From Cyclobacteriaceae bacterium (GTDB lineage Bacteria > Bacteroidota > Bacteroidia > Cytophagales > Cyclobacteriaceae): a stretch of DNA of 54,386 bases. The position numbers were made by a program, and so were the translations under genes. Shown one piece after another: positions 35,074 through 43,612 of this stretch (positions are counted from its first letter, which is position 1; each line of letters starts with the position of its first letter). The stretch covers positions 1-54,386 of the forward strand of contig JAEUUE010000076.1 in assembly GCA_016787605.1 (NCBI GenBank). Direction: 5' to 3'. Under the pieces are notes generated by a model that ran no database searches, was not told the origin of the DNA, and saw nothing but the letters and a program-made list of their open reading frames with translations.

Positions 35074-36196
35074 GGCTGATGACCATCTTCTGGATTTCCG
35101 TGGTTCCCTCGTAGATCTGGGTAATCTTGGCGTCACGCATGAGGCGCTCCACGTGAAATTCCTTCACGTATCCGTAGCCGCCGTGGATTTGCACCGCTTC
35201 GGTGGTCACTTCCTGTGCGATCTGCGACGCAAAAAGCTTAGCCATGGCCGCCGCCTTCACGAAGTTCTTCTTTTGATCCTTCAGGTACGCCGCTTGCCAA
35301 ACAAGAAGACGGGCCGCATCAATCTTGGTAGCCATTTCGGCCAGTTTGAACTGGATCGCCTGGTGATCACAAAGCTGCTTTCCAAAAGCTTTACGCTCCC
35401 TGGAATACTTCAGTGCCAGCTCGTACGCCCCGGAAGCAATTCCCAGGGCCTGGGCCGCGATTCCGATGCGACCCCCGTTCAGGGTACTCATGGCGAAAGA
35501 AAAACCAAATCCCTCTTCCCCGATACGGTTGCTTTTGGGAACCTTCACATCGGTAAACATCAGGGAATGCGTATCACTGCCCCGGATACCCATCTTGTCC
35601 TCCTTGTTGCCGATCACAAATCCGGGCCATCCTTTTTCGACAATCAGGCAATTGATGCCTTTGTGTTTCTTGGAGGCATCGGTCTGACACATCACCAGGT
35701 ACACGCTTGCGCTGCTGCCATTGGTGATCCAGTTCTTGGTTCCATTGAGGAGATAGTGATCGCCTTTGTCTTCAGCGGTCGTGCGCTGGCTGGTGGCATC
35801 CGAGCCCGCTTCCGGTTCGGACAGACAGAAAGCCCCCAGGATTTCACCTGCGGCCAACGGCTTGAGGTACTTCTCCTTTTGCTCTTCACTGCCATACATT
35901 TCCAGTCCCCAGCACACCAGCGAATTGTTTACCGACATCATGACGGAGGCCGAGGCATCGACTTTGGAAAGCTCCTCCATGGCGAGCACATAGGAAATCG
36001 TATCCATGCCTCCCCCGTTGTATTTCGGGCTGGTCATCATCCCCATGAATCCGAGCTCGCCCATGCGGCGCTGGAGAGACGCAGGAAATTTCTGATCCCG
36101 GTCGCGGTCCAATACGCCGGGAAGGAGTTCGTTTTGGGCAAAGTCACGCGCCGCTTGTTGTACGGCCAGGTGTTCCTCAGTGAGCTGAAAATTCAT
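35057..36196 (-). CDS. Acyl-CoA dehydrogenase (short/medium-chain type)
   Basis: A 379-residue flavoprotein that introduces the alpha-beta double bond in acyl-CoA for beta-oxidation or branched-chain amino acid breakdown. It has FQLTEEHLAVQQAARDFAQ at the start, FCLSEPEAGSDA and GTKNWITNG for FAD/substrate binding, and VQIHGGYGYVKE and IYEGTTEIQKMVISRELL with the likely catalytic Glu in YEGT. The ATG at 36196 is chosen; the longer open frame to 36409 runs over the terminator at 36259-36291 and has no family match. The electron-transfer flavoprotein genes are not in the window. Confidence 0.96.
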   Translation of the reverse strand: MNFQLTEEHLAVQQAARDFAQNELLPGVLDRDRDQKFPASLQRRMGELGFMGMMTSPKYNGGGMDTISYVLAMEELSKVDASASVMMSVNNSLVCWGLEMYGSEEQKEKYLKPLAAGEILGAFCLSEPEAGSDATSQRTTAEDKGDHYLLNGTKNWITNGSSASVYLVMCQTDASKKHKGINCLIVEKGWPGFVIGNKEDKMGIRGSDTHSLMFTDVKVPKSNRIGEEGFGFSFAMSTLNGGRIGIAAQALGIASGAYELALKYSRERKAFGKQLCDHQAIQFKLAEMATKIDAARLLVWQAAYLKDQKKNFVKAAAMAKLFASQIAQEVTTEAVQIHGGYGYVKEFHVERLMRDAKITQIYEGTTEIQKMVISRELLR

Positions 36197-36258
36197 GGAG
36201 TCTGTGTCGAAATAATGCCGGCCCGAAAGTACTAAGGAAGCCGGGAAACTGAAACAAA

Positions 36259-36291
36259 AAACCCCGGCCTGCAACTTGCTAGCCGGGGTTT
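36259..36291 (-). terminator. Rho-independent terminator of the panC operon
   Basis: On the minus strand AAACCCCGGC (complement of 36282-36291) and GCCGGGGTTT (complement of 36259-36268) make a perfect 10-bp GC-rich stem with a 13-base loop, followed by a T-run. It lies 22 bases after the stop of the Zn-peptidase gene, the last gene of the operon. Confidence 0.93.
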
Positions 36292-36312
36292 GATGAACCT
36301 GTTGGGGTAATA

Positions 36313-37020
36313 TTATTCGTCTCGGCTGGCTCCGAGATACATCATCACGTAATAAACCAGTGTGGTGATAGCGCCTATTGCCGCAACCACATAGGTCATG
36401 GCAGCCCATTTAAGCGCATCCTGTGCCATGTTGTACTCGCTGCTGGTTACAATGTTACGGGTACGAACCCATGCCAGGGCGCGCCGACTGGCATCAAATT
36501 CAACCGGAAGCGTGACCACCGCAAACAGGGCAAACACGGCGTAGCAGGCGATAATGATCTGCAGTGCCGTAGTCCAGGGCATGATATTGCCGGCAAAAAA
36601 GCTACCAAACATAAGCGCCATGAAGATGAAATTCAGGACGCTGGCGCTAATGTTCTGAACAGGCACCATAGCCGAACGAAACTGGAGCATGGAATAGGCT
36701 GTAGCGTGCTGCACCGCATGGCCGCATTCGTGGGCAGCCACTGCGGTAGCGGCCGCATTGCGACCGTGATATACACCTTCACTCAGGTTGACGGTTTTGG
36801 TGGCCGGGTTATAATGGTCGGTCAATTGACCTTCTACACTGACCACCTGCACGTCATGGATACCGTTGTCCGCCAGCATGAGCCGGGCGATTTCGGCACC
36901 GGTCAGATCGCGGCTCAGGTGTGTCTGTGAATACTCCTTAAACTTGCTTTTGAGCCGGGCGCTGACCATCCAGCCGATCAGCATAAAAATTCCGCCAATA
37001 ATCAATGCACCAAATCCCAT
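36313..37020 (-). CDS. YugP-type neutral zinc metallopeptidase (membrane)
   Basis: A 235-residue protein of the Zn_peptidase_2 (YugP) family. It has an N-terminal TM helix (IIGGIFMLIGWMVSARL), the segment LTDHYNPATKTVNLSEGVYH, then AVAAHECGHAVQHATAYS with the HExxH-type zinc motif, and two to three C-terminal TM helices (PWTTALQIIIACYAVFALFA; WAAMTYVVAAIGAITTLVYY). The peptidase site probably faces the cytoplasm or membrane; no substrate is established. It is the last gene of the panC operon, 12 bases after rfaE2, and is followed by a strong terminator. Confidence 0.93.
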   Translation of the reverse strand: MGFGALIIGGIFMLIGWMVSARLKSKFKEYSQTHLSRDLTGAEIARLMLADNGIHDVQVVSVEGQLTDHYNPATKTVNLSEGVYHGRNAAATAVAAHECGHAVQHATAYSMLQFRSAMVPVQNISASVLNFIFMALMFGSFFAGNIMPWTTALQIIIACYAVFALFAVVTLPVEFDASRRALAWVRTRNIVTSSEYNMAQDALKWAAMTYVVAAIGAITTLVYYVMMYLGASRDE

Positions 37021-37032
37021 AGTCTTATTACG

Positions 37033-37515
37033 TTATGTTTTCTTGATTCTATCTACAATCCGGGTGGTGGAGTATCCCGGTACAAATTCAATGGTTTTTA
37101 CCTCCCCTCCCGCTTTTTTAACAACATCTGCGCCAACGATGTTTTCTGCCAAATAGTCACTGCCTTTGACCAAAATCCCCGGAACAAGGGCAGAAATGAG
37201 TTCCAGCGGGGTATCCTCATTGAACAACACCACCATATCCACAGGCTCCAGTGCTGCCATTACCCTGGCGCGGGATTCCTGGTCCTGGATAGGGCGTTGA
37301 GGGCCCTTGAAACGGCTCACTGAGTCGTCGGTATTGAGCCCAACAACCAGGACATCGCCAAGGTTCCTGGCCTTTTCCAGGTAGTCCACATGACCGAGAT
37401 GAAGGAGGTCGAAGCAGCCATTGGTAAAGACAACCCGTTTTCCCTGTTGCTTCCACTCGGCTACCTGGCGCCTGGCCGTCGCGAGGTCCTTTATTTTGTT
37501 GGCTGTTCTTTCCAC
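37033..37515 (-). CDS. rfaE2: D-glycero-beta-D-manno-heptose 1-phosphate adenylyltransferase
   Basis: A 160-residue nucleotidyltransferase equal to the C-terminal half of E. coli HldE. RVVFTNGCFDLLHLGHVDYL carries the HxGH-type motif, followed by LVVGLNTDDSVSRFKGPQRP, ESRARVMAALEPVD, LVKGSDYLAENIVGADVVKK and a C-terminal TTRIVDRIKK. It activates heptose-1-phosphate to ADP-heptose for the LPS inner core. The separate kinase (RfaE1) is not in the window. The GTG start overlaps the upstream flippase-like gene by 25 bases. Confidence 0.93.
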   Translation of the reverse strand: MERTANKIKDLATARRQVAEWKQQGKRVVFTNGCFDLLHLGHVDYLEKARNLGDVLVVGLNTDDSVSRFKGPQRPIQDQESRARVMAALEPVDMVVLFNEDTPLELISALVPGILVKGSDYLAENIVGADVVKKAGGEVKTIEFVPGYSTTRIVDRIKKT

Positions 37516-38498
37516 CGGATGATGACGTAACTGATGGCCAAAGATATAATGCCCCCGGCAATCATCGTGAGGGTTTGCCAGGCATGGAAGATGAAGACAA
37601 AAGCAATGGCATCCGCCTGCGGAAGTTGGTACAACACCACTAATCCCAGGGGAACGATGGTATGGTAAGAGCCCGTGCCGCCCGGCAAAGGGGCTGCCAT
37701 GGCGATAGCGCCCAGGGCAAAAAGGGTGAGCACGGCGCTGAACCCAAGCTCGCGGGTCGTATCAAACGCCATGATGACGCAGTAGCTCATCAAGAAATAC
37801 AGGAACCAAATTCCGACCGAGTAAAGCAGGAATAATCCTTTGTCCTGCATCTGAAAAACGGACAGCAGTCCTTTCCGGAACCCGGCAATCACGCTGAGCA
37901 GCTTCGGATGTCGCCGCAAGCTGTACAACACAATCCCTGCAACCAATACTCCGATCAGCGCCGCATAGGCCCACATGGGGACCTTCATCGGAGTCGCCTG
38001 CCCTCCGCCGATGCCCAGTGATTGGAGAAACCCGATCAGCTTGTCCCACTCAACTATAAACGACAAGGCGATAACGACGACAAGGGAAAGGACATCTACA
38101 ATACGTTCGACAACTACGGTTCCAAAGGAGACCTCTACGGGCGTCTTCTCCAGCTTCAGCAGATTGTAGCAGCGGGAGATCTCCCCGCCTCGCGGAATGG
38201 CGAGATTAACGAGGTATCCCACCATGAGGGAAAGGAAGCTGTTGCCCAGCCCGACCCGGTTACCGGTCGGATTCAGCAACATTCTCCAGCGTTCGGCACG
38301 CATCACATGGCTGATGTAGGCTACCGCGACCATGGCCAGCAACCAGCCTTTGGACGAACCTTCCCATGCTTTCCAGATGCGATCAAACTTGTTTTCTCCT
38401 TCACCGGCTTCGAGTCCGCGCAAGGAAAGCCACAGCAGGGCCAGGGTGAGGATTATCATCACCAGGTATTGCAGGAAAGCACGAAGACTCTTGGGCAC
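37491..38498 (-). CDS. LPG synthase TM-domain (flippase-like, UPF0104) membrane protein
   Basis: A 335-residue polytopic protein with about eight TM helices and the pattern of the lysylphosphatidylglycerol synthase TM domain: AVAYISHVMRAERWRML, GYLVNLAIPRGGEISRCYNL, VVERIVDVLSLVVVIA and APLPGGTGSYHTIVPLGLV. The aminoacyl-transfer domain of MprF is absent, so it is a stand-alone flippase-like protein of unknown lipid substrate. Its GTG start lies 12 bases after the panC stop and its 3' end overlaps rfaE2, giving a tight operon. Linkage with rfaE2 hints at an envelope-lipid role, which is inference. Confidence 0.9.
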   Translation of the reverse strand: MPKSLRAFLQYLVMIILTLALLWLSLRGLEAGEGENKFDRIWKAWEGSSKGWLLAMVAVAYISHVMRAERWRMLLNPTGNRVGLGNSFLSLMVGYLVNLAIPRGGEISRCYNLLKLEKTPVEVSFGTVVVERIVDVLSLVVVIALSFIVEWDKLIGFLQSLGIGGGQATPMKVPMWAYAALIGVLVAGIVLYSLRRHPKLLSVIAGFRKGLLSVFQMQDKGLFLLYSVGIWFLYFLMSYCVIMAFDTTRELGFSAVLTLFALGAIAMAAPLPGGTGSYHTIVPLGLVVLYQLPQADAIAFVFIFHAWQTLTMIAGGIISLAISYVIIRWKEQPTK

Positions 38499-38509
38499 AG
38501 GATTGTGAC

Positions 38510-39355
38510 TTACGTTTCAAGCACCAGGTTATCGATCAGGCGTACCGGGCCCACCTGGGCGGCGATCAGTATCACCGCATTGCGGGGATCTTTTACCCGG
38601 TCCAGCAAAGTAAGCGTTTTTCGGTCAGCCAGCGCCAGGTATTCCAATCGCACCTGATTTTCAGCGCATCGCCGCCGCACGTCTTCGATTACGTCCGCCA
38701 TCCCTTGTCCTTCCAGCAATTTTTTTCTTGTGTACCGAAGGGAGTCGTAAATCACCGTCGCCTTTTTTCGTTCCACCGATGAAAGCCGCTGATTTCGTGA
38801 GGACATGGCCAGGCCATCCGCCTCGCGGACAATAGGAAGGGGGACGATCGTCACATTGAACTTCAGCGCTTCGACGAGGCGGGTGACCACCATGACCTGC
38901 TGAAAGTCTTTCTGCCCGAAATACGCGCGGTCGGGCTCGACGATATGAAATAGTTTCGCCACCACCTGCGCGACTCCGCTGAAGTGCCCGGGGCGGAATT
39001 CCCCTTCCAGCACGTCATCAAGGCCGGGGAATGCAATCGCAATGGGTGCAGCGCTTCCATACATTTCGTCCGTTTCCGGACAAAATACCACATCACACTT
39101 CAACGACTCCAGCAGGGCCAGGTCGTTGTCGAGCGTGCGGGGATACTTGATCAGATCTTCGGGGTTCCCAAACTGGGTGGGGTTGACATAAATCGAGCAA
39201 ACGGTCAGGGTGTTCTCCTTTTGGGCGGCACGGATGAGGCTGAGATGGCCTTCGTGCAAGGCCCCCATGGTGGGCACAAATCCTACGGAATTGGGGGGCT
39301 GTCGCCGGGTGTTCAGGTATGCCCTTAAAGGGGAGATCTCCTTGAAAATCTGCAT
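38510..39355 (-). CDS. panC: Pantothenate synthetase
   Basis: PanC joins pantoate and beta-alanine with ATP to form pantothenate. The 281-residue protein has VGFVPTMGALHEGHLSLIRA with the HxGH-type motif, VNPTQFGNPEDLIKYPRT, YFGQKDFQQVMV and LAMSSRNQRLS, the KMSKS-equivalent region. The ATG at 39355 gives MQIFKEISPLRAYL and follows a perfect promoter element; the longer frame to 39382 would start inside that promoter. It heads the operon panC, flippase-like gene, rfaE2, Zn peptidase and diverges from the GT5-like gene. Confidence 0.97.
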   Translation of the reverse strand: MQIFKEISPLRAYLNTRRQPPNSVGFVPTMGALHEGHLSLIRAAQKENTLTVCSIYVNPTQFGNPEDLIKYPRTLDNDLALLESLKCDVVFCPETDEMYGSAAPIAIAFPGLDDVLEGEFRPGHFSGVAQVVAKLFHIVEPDRAYFGQKDFQQVMVVTRLVEALKFNVTIVPLPIVREADGLAMSSRNQRLSSVERKKATVIYDSLRYTRKKLLEGQGMADVIEDVRRRCAENQVRLEYLALADRKTLTLLDRVKDPRNAVILIAAQVGPVRLIDNLVLET

Positions 39356-39379
39356 TCCCGGCCTTATTTCGGAACGGAG

Positions 39380-39387
39380 CAAATATA
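39380..39387 (-). promoter_or_regulatory. Promoter -7 element of panC
   Basis: The minus strand reads TATATTTG, a perfect TAnnTTTG element, 24 bases before the panC ATG. It faces away from the plus-strand promoter at 39409-39439 of the divergent gene. Confidence 0.65.
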
Positions 39388-39408
39388 GGCTTAATAATTG
39401 AGCCTGAG

Positions 39409-39439
39409 TTGAATACCGGTCGGATTTCCCGTATCTTTG
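39409..39439 (+). promoter_or_regulatory. Promoter of the GT5-like gene (TTG-N20-TATCTTTG)
   Basis: TTG at 39409-39411, a 20-base spacer and TATCTTTG at 39432-39439 give a complete Bacteroidetes-type promoter. The ATG is 28 bases downstream. Confidence 0.72.
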
Positions 39440-39467
39440 TAGCCTTGTTTCTCAAAAAAATACCCGT

Positions 39468-40271
39468 ATGTCGAAGCTTCGGATTCTCTATGTAGCCAGT
39501 GAAATCAACCCTTTTCTCCAAACCTCGGAAGTGGCCGAGTTTGTACGAAAACTCCCCCAGGCTATGCAGGAGAAAGGCATGGAAATCCGGATCCTGGTTC
39601 CCCGTTTCGGCCTGATTAATGAGCGCAAAAACCGCCTTCACGAGGTGGTCCGCCTTTCGGGCATCAACATTTCGGTGGGGGACGAGGAGAAGCCCCTGAT
39701 CATCAAGGTGGCGTCCATCCCCAATGCCAAGTTGCAGGTTTACTTTATCGACAACGAAGACTATTTCCACCGCAAGTCGATGTTCCATGACAAGGAGAAC
39801 AAGTTTTACGAGGACAACGACGAGCGCGCCATCTTCTTCTGCAAAGGCGTTATCGAAACGGTTCGCAAGCTGGGCTGGGGTCCTGACATCGTGCACTGCA
39901 ACGACTGGATTACGAGCTTTATCCCGCTCTACCTGAAGACGACCTACAAAAATGACCCGCTCTTCAAGAACACAAAGACGGTATTTACGATCTACAACAA
40001 CAGCTTCACGCATAAATTCAAAGGCGACCTGCTGGGCAAAGTGAAGATGATGGATATCGAAGACAACATGCTCGGCCACCTCAAGACGGCCGATTATGAA
40101 GGCTTTGTTAAATTGGGGGCCCAATTTGCCGACGTTGTTTCCGTGGCCGGAGACAATAAGAAGCTGGAAGGTTTAGTTAAGAAAATAAAAGAAAAGAAAG
40201 TTGAAACCATCGAGAAGGACGATAACTACACCGAATCGTTTTACAATCTCTATACCGAGCTGGCTGGGTAA
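39468..40271 (+). CDS. Half-length glycogen/starch synthase-like protein (GT5 N-terminal domain only)
   Basis: A 267-residue protein matching only the N-terminal Rossmann half of GT5 glycogen synthases: ILYVASEINPFLQTSEVAEF, RILVPRFGLINERK, YFIDNEDYFHR, GVIETVRKLGWGPDIVHCND and TVFTIYNN. Full enzymes have about 480 residues, with a second domain that helps bind ADP-glucose. That domain is missing, and the N-terminal K-x-G-G motif is replaced by LQTSEV. It ends at a normal stop and has its own promoter, so it looks like a stable gene. It is unlikely to make glycogen; a binding or regulatory role is possible. It diverges from panC and overlaps the DUF4270 frame. Confidence 0.85.
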   Translation: MSKLRILYVASEINPFLQTSEVAEFVRKLPQAMQEKGMEIRILVPRFGLINERKNRLHEVVRLSGINISVGDEEKPLIIKVASIPNAKLQVYFIDNEDYFHRKSMFHDKENKFYEDNDERAIFFCKGVIETVRKLGWGPDIVHCNDWITSFIPLYLKTTYKNDPLFKNTKTVFTIYNNSFTHKFKGDLLGKVKMMDIEDNMLGHLKTADYEGFVKLGAQFADVVSVAGDNKKLEGLVKKIKEKKVETIEKDDNYTESFYNLYTELAG

Positions 40272-41715
40272 ACTCTTCGCCTTTTCATTTCTCTGGGTAT
40301 TCTTTCTCTTTTTCTCCTGCACGGATAATTCGTCCCTGGTGGGATTCCGAAAGGACCCCCGGCTAGGCACACGGTATGTGGAGATTCCGCTGGATTACAG
40401 CGTGATCATGCATGAACCTATTATCACCCAGAATATATCGGATGACGAAATCAGCCGGCTGCTCGTAGGCCGCGTGTACGATCCCGATTTGGGCAACCTG
40501 GAGGCAAAGGCCATATTCAATTTTTCTCCCCCGATTGAGCCCGTGTTCCCCACCGAAAATGCTGAGTTTGTATCGCTAAAGCTCGTGGTCAAGTTCGATT
40601 TCTATTCCTATGGCGCTACCGACAGCAGCGACCTGCAACTCACCGTGCACGAACTCGATGAACAGTTGACGCCGGAGCGTCTCTATTACAGCGGTACGTC
40701 CATTTCCTATAATTCCACGCCCGTCGGAGACACCATTTTTGCCTTGGGGCCCGCCGAACTCCGCGATGGATGGCAAAAGGCATCCGACAACGACCCCGCC
40801 AATAATGCCTACTATGTCCTGCCGATCAGGATCGATGGACCCATTGGCCCCAGCCTCCTGAATGACCTGGTCAACGACCGGATAACCATTGATGACTTTA
40901 CCCTCTTCAGCCAGCGCTATCGCGGCTTTGCGCTGACCATGCCTGTGGGCAACAAGATTCTCGGGTTTACGCCGGTATACGCCCTGCCTACGCCCACCTC
41001 CACCGATTCCCGGCTCGTACTGACCTACAAAGAAAGCGGAACCACCCAGGTGGTGGACTTTCCGATTTACTATGCGGCCGTCAATAATATCCTCAACCCT
41101 GTGGTGTCCTACACGCTGCTGGAACCCGATCGTTCAGGAAGCGTCATCGACGGGCTGCAGTCATTCACCGACCTGGTGCCCACCGACGGGAAACTCTACA
41201 CCCAGAGTGGCACGGGCATCATGCCAAAGTTTGACCTTACCAAGTTCTACCAGTATTTCGACACGGTTGATTTTCCCATTATCAACTCGGCTGAGCTTGT
41301 CCTGGACAATGCATACACCGGGCGCACGCCCCAGACTTTTGAGTTGCTCCTGCTGAACTCCACCAACAAATTCCGCCCCTTCCTCATTGGCGAAAACCCC
41401 GATCCCTATCTCGCCAGGATTCGACCCGGAATCGTGCCCTTCGCCCAGGGGAACGAAACGCGGGTGGCCATTTTAAACGAACTGACCGGGGGCAATATCA
41501 ACATCGACCAGGAAACAGGAAAAGTCGGATTGACTATTATGACGGAGTTTTTTCAGCAGATCGTGGACTACAAATCGGACACCGGCAGGGCACGCGCCTT
41601 TGCGTTGCACCCGGTTCAGAATGAATTCAACAAAACGGTCAGCGTACTCAAACTAAATTCTTCCTCAGCGCGTTTGAGGGTTTATTACTCCAAACCTCTC
41701 ACCTCTCTCCCCTGA
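40201..41715 (+). CDS. DUF4270-family lipoprotein
   Basis: A protein of up to 504 residues. A hydrophobic stretch (LFAFSFLWVFFLFFSC) ending in a lipobox Cys is followed by SLVGFRKDPRLGTRYVEIPL, SVIMHEPIITQNISDDEISR and LLVGRVYDPDLGNLEAKAIF, the typical start of DUF4270 proteins, and a long beta-rich body. It is predicted to be an outer-membrane lipoprotein of unknown function. The start is uncertain: no ATG or GTG is available before the signal, and the TTG at 40201 lies inside the GT5-like gene (71-base overlap), giving a long n-region. glmS starts three bases after its stop, so it is probably cotranscribed. Confidence 0.85.
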   Translation: MKPSRRTITTPNRFTISIPSWLGKLFAFSFLWVFFLFFSCTDNSSLVGFRKDPRLGTRYVEIPLDYSVIMHEPIITQNISDDEISRLLVGRVYDPDLGNLEAKAIFNFSPPIEPVFPTENAEFVSLKLVVKFDFYSYGATDSSDLQLTVHELDEQLTPERLYYSGTSISYNSTPVGDTIFALGPAELRDGWQKASDNDPANNAYYVLPIRIDGPIGPSLLNDLVNDRITIDDFTLFSQRYRGFALTMPVGNKILGFTPVYALPTPTSTDSRLVLTYKESGTTQVVDFPIYYAAVNNILNPVVSYTLLEPDRSGSVIDGLQSFTDLVPTDGKLYTQSGTGIMPKFDLTKFYQYFDTVDFPIINSAELVLDNAYTGRTPQTFELLLLNSTNKFRPFLIGENPDPYLARIRPGIVPFAQGNETRVAILNELTGGNINIDQETGKVGLTIMTEFFQQIVDYKSDTGRARAFALHPVQNEFNKTVSVLKLNSSSARLRVYYSKPLTSLP

Positions 41716-41718
41716 ACC

Positions 41719-43554
41719 ATGTGCGGAATTGTCGCCTATGTCGGCCAACGGAAAGCCAGTGATGTAATCATCAAAGGACTCAAACGGCTGGAATATCGCG
41801 GTTACGACAGCACAGGCATCGCCCTGCTGAACGGCGCGCTGAACGTCTACAAGAAGAAGGGCAAGGTCTCCGAACTCGAGGCTTATCTCAAGGGTCTCGA
41901 TCTCAACAGCCACATCGGCATGGGCCACACGCGCTGGGCTACGCACGGTGAACCCAGCGATGAAAACGCCCATCCGCATTACTCCGCCACCAAGCGACTG
42001 GCGATCATTCATAATGGAATCATCGAGAACTATGCTTCCCTGAAGCAGGAGTTGCTCCGCAAGGGCCACACCTTCCTCAGTGAAACCGACACGGAGGTCT
42101 TCATCCACTTTATTGAAGACATCCAGGAAAATGAAAAGTGCTCCCTCGATGAGGCAGTGCGCCTGGCCCTGACCAGGGTCGTGGGCGCTTATGCCATCGT
42201 CGTCATGTCCTTCGATAACCCTGACCTGCTGATTGCCGCACGTAAAGGAAGCCCCCTGGTGGTCGGTGTAGGGAAAGGCGAGTTCTTTATGGCTTCGGAT
42301 GCCACCCCCATCGTGGAGTACACCAACGAAGTTGTTTATCTCAACGACCAGGAAATCGCCATCATCGACAACGGGAAGCTCACCATCAAGAACGTCGCCA
42401 ACCTTCCGCTCACACCCTATATCCAGACGATCGATATCGAACTGGAAGCTATTGAGAAGGGGGGATATGAGCACTTCATGCTGAAAGAGATCTTTGAGCA
42501 GCCTCGCTCCATTCTCGATTGCATGCGCGGACGGCTTGATTCTGCGTCCAACCGGCTCATCCTGGGAGGCTTGCGCGAGTATATCAACAAGCTGGTCAAT
42601 GCCGATCGCATTCTCATCGTGGCGTGCGGAACCTCGTGGCATGCCGGACTCGTGGCCGAATACTTCTTCGAGGAGTTTTGCCGGATACCCACAGAGGTAG
42701 AGTATGCCTCTGAATTCCGCTACCGCAACCCGGTGATCCGCGAAGGCGACGTGGTGATCGCCATCTCGCAATCCGGTGAAACCGCCGACACGCTCGCTGC
42801 CATTGAGCTGGCCAAGTCCCGCGGAGCCATCATCTTTGGCGTGTGTAACGTGGTGGGATCGTCCATCCCTCGCGTGACCCATGCGGGCGCTTATACCCAT
42901 GCGGGGCCCGAGATCGGCGTAGCCAGCACGAAGGCATTTACTGCACAATTGACGGTACTCAACATGATTGCGCTCATCGTTGCGCATCGCAAAGGCACCA
43001 TCACCGAACAAAAGTTCCATGAAATGCTCGTCGAGATGGAAAACATCCCCACGAAAGTGGAGCGGGCGCTCAAGCTCAACGAGAAAATCCGTTCGTTAGC
43101 CGCTGAGTTCAAGGATGTGCGCAACTTCCTGTACCTGGGACGGGGCTATAACTTCCCTGTCGCACTGGAAGGAGCCCTTAAACTGAAAGAAATCTCCTAC
43201 ATCCACGCTGAAGGTTATCCCGCCGCGGAAATGAAGCACGGACCCATTGCCCTGATTGACCAGGAAATGCCTGTGGTCTTTATCGCCACCAAAGACAGTT
43301 CCTATGAAAAGGTGGTTTCCAACATCCAGGAGGTGAAGGCCCGCAAAGGCCGGGTTGTTGCCATCGTGACCGAAGGGGATACCCAGATCCCGGCCATGGC
43401 GGAGTTTACCCTGGCCGTTCCCGCCACCATCGAACCCTTGATGCCGCTGGTTTCCGTCATCCCCCTCCAGCTGCTCTCCTACCACATTGCGGTGATGAGA
43501 GGCTGCAATGTGGACCAGCCCCGCAACCTGGCCAAATCCGTTACGGTAGAGTAA
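41719..43554 (+). CDS. glmS: Glutamine-fructose-6-phosphate aminotransferase (isomerizing)
   Basis: GlmS makes glucosamine-6-phosphate from fructose-6-phosphate and glutamine, the entry to cell-wall and LPS amino sugars. The 611-residue protein starts MCGIVAYVGQRKASDVI with the nucleophilic Cys after the initiator Met. It has the glutaminase segments GMGHTRWATHG and HNGIIENYASL, two SIS domains (VACGTSWHAGLVAEYFFEE; AISQSGETADTLAAIE; YLGRGYNFPVALEGALKLKE) and the C-terminal RNLAKSVTVE. All expected motifs are intact. No glmS ribozyme-like leader is possible, since only three bases separate it from the DUF4270 gene. Confidence 0.98.
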   Translation: MCGIVAYVGQRKASDVIIKGLKRLEYRGYDSTGIALLNGALNVYKKKGKVSELEAYLKGLDLNSHIGMGHTRWATHGEPSDENAHPHYSATKRLAIIHNGIIENYASLKQELLRKGHTFLSETDTEVFIHFIEDIQENEKCSLDEAVRLALTRVVGAYAIVVMSFDNPDLLIAARKGSPLVVGVGKGEFFMASDATPIVEYTNEVVYLNDQEIAIIDNGKLTIKNVANLPLTPYIQTIDIELEAIEKGGYEHFMLKEIFEQPRSILDCMRGRLDSASNRLILGGLREYINKLVNADRILIVACGTSWHAGLVAEYFFEEFCRIPTEVEYASEFRYRNPVIREGDVVIAISQSGETADTLAAIELAKSRGAIIFGVCNVVGSSIPRVTHAGAYTHAGPEIGVASTKAFTAQLTVLNMIALIVAHRKGTITEQKFHEMLVEMENIPTKVERALKLNEKIRSLAAEFKDVRNFLYLGRGYNFPVALEGALKLKEISYIHAEGYPAAEMKHGPIALIDQEMPVVFIATKDSSYEKVVSNIQEVKARKGRVVAIVTEGDTQIPAMAEFTLAVPATIEPLMPLVSVIPLQLLSYHIAVMRGCNVDQPRNLAKSVTVE

Positions 43555-43589
43555 TTGCTCCCCCCGGAAGAATTTTCCCGGGTAGGAGT

Positions 43590-43597
43590 TAACTTAG
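43590..43597 (+). promoter_or_regulatory. Possible -7 element of the PhzF gene
   Basis: TAACTTAG has one mismatch to TAnnTTTG, 15 bases before the ATG at 43613. It follows a weak CCCGG/CCGGG stem (43563-43582) after the glmS stop. Confidence 0.35.
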
Positions 43598-43612
43598 CAG
43601 GAAGTGAACGCT

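Noticed and set aside
35012-36235. Plus-strand open frame (407 codons) opposite the acyl-CoA dehydrogenase gene
   Set aside because: Antisense shadow; the dehydrogenase on the minus strand has full family motifs.
39093-40124. Minus-strand open frame (343 codons) across panC and the GT5-like gene
   Set aside because: It crosses the divergent promoter region and is antisense or out of frame to two real genes.
41665-43020. Long minus-strand open frame (451 codons) opposite glmS
   Set aside because: It lies entirely antisense to an intact glmS and the end of the DUF4270 gene. The translation has no recognisable domain and the low-complexity look of a reversed high-GC frame.
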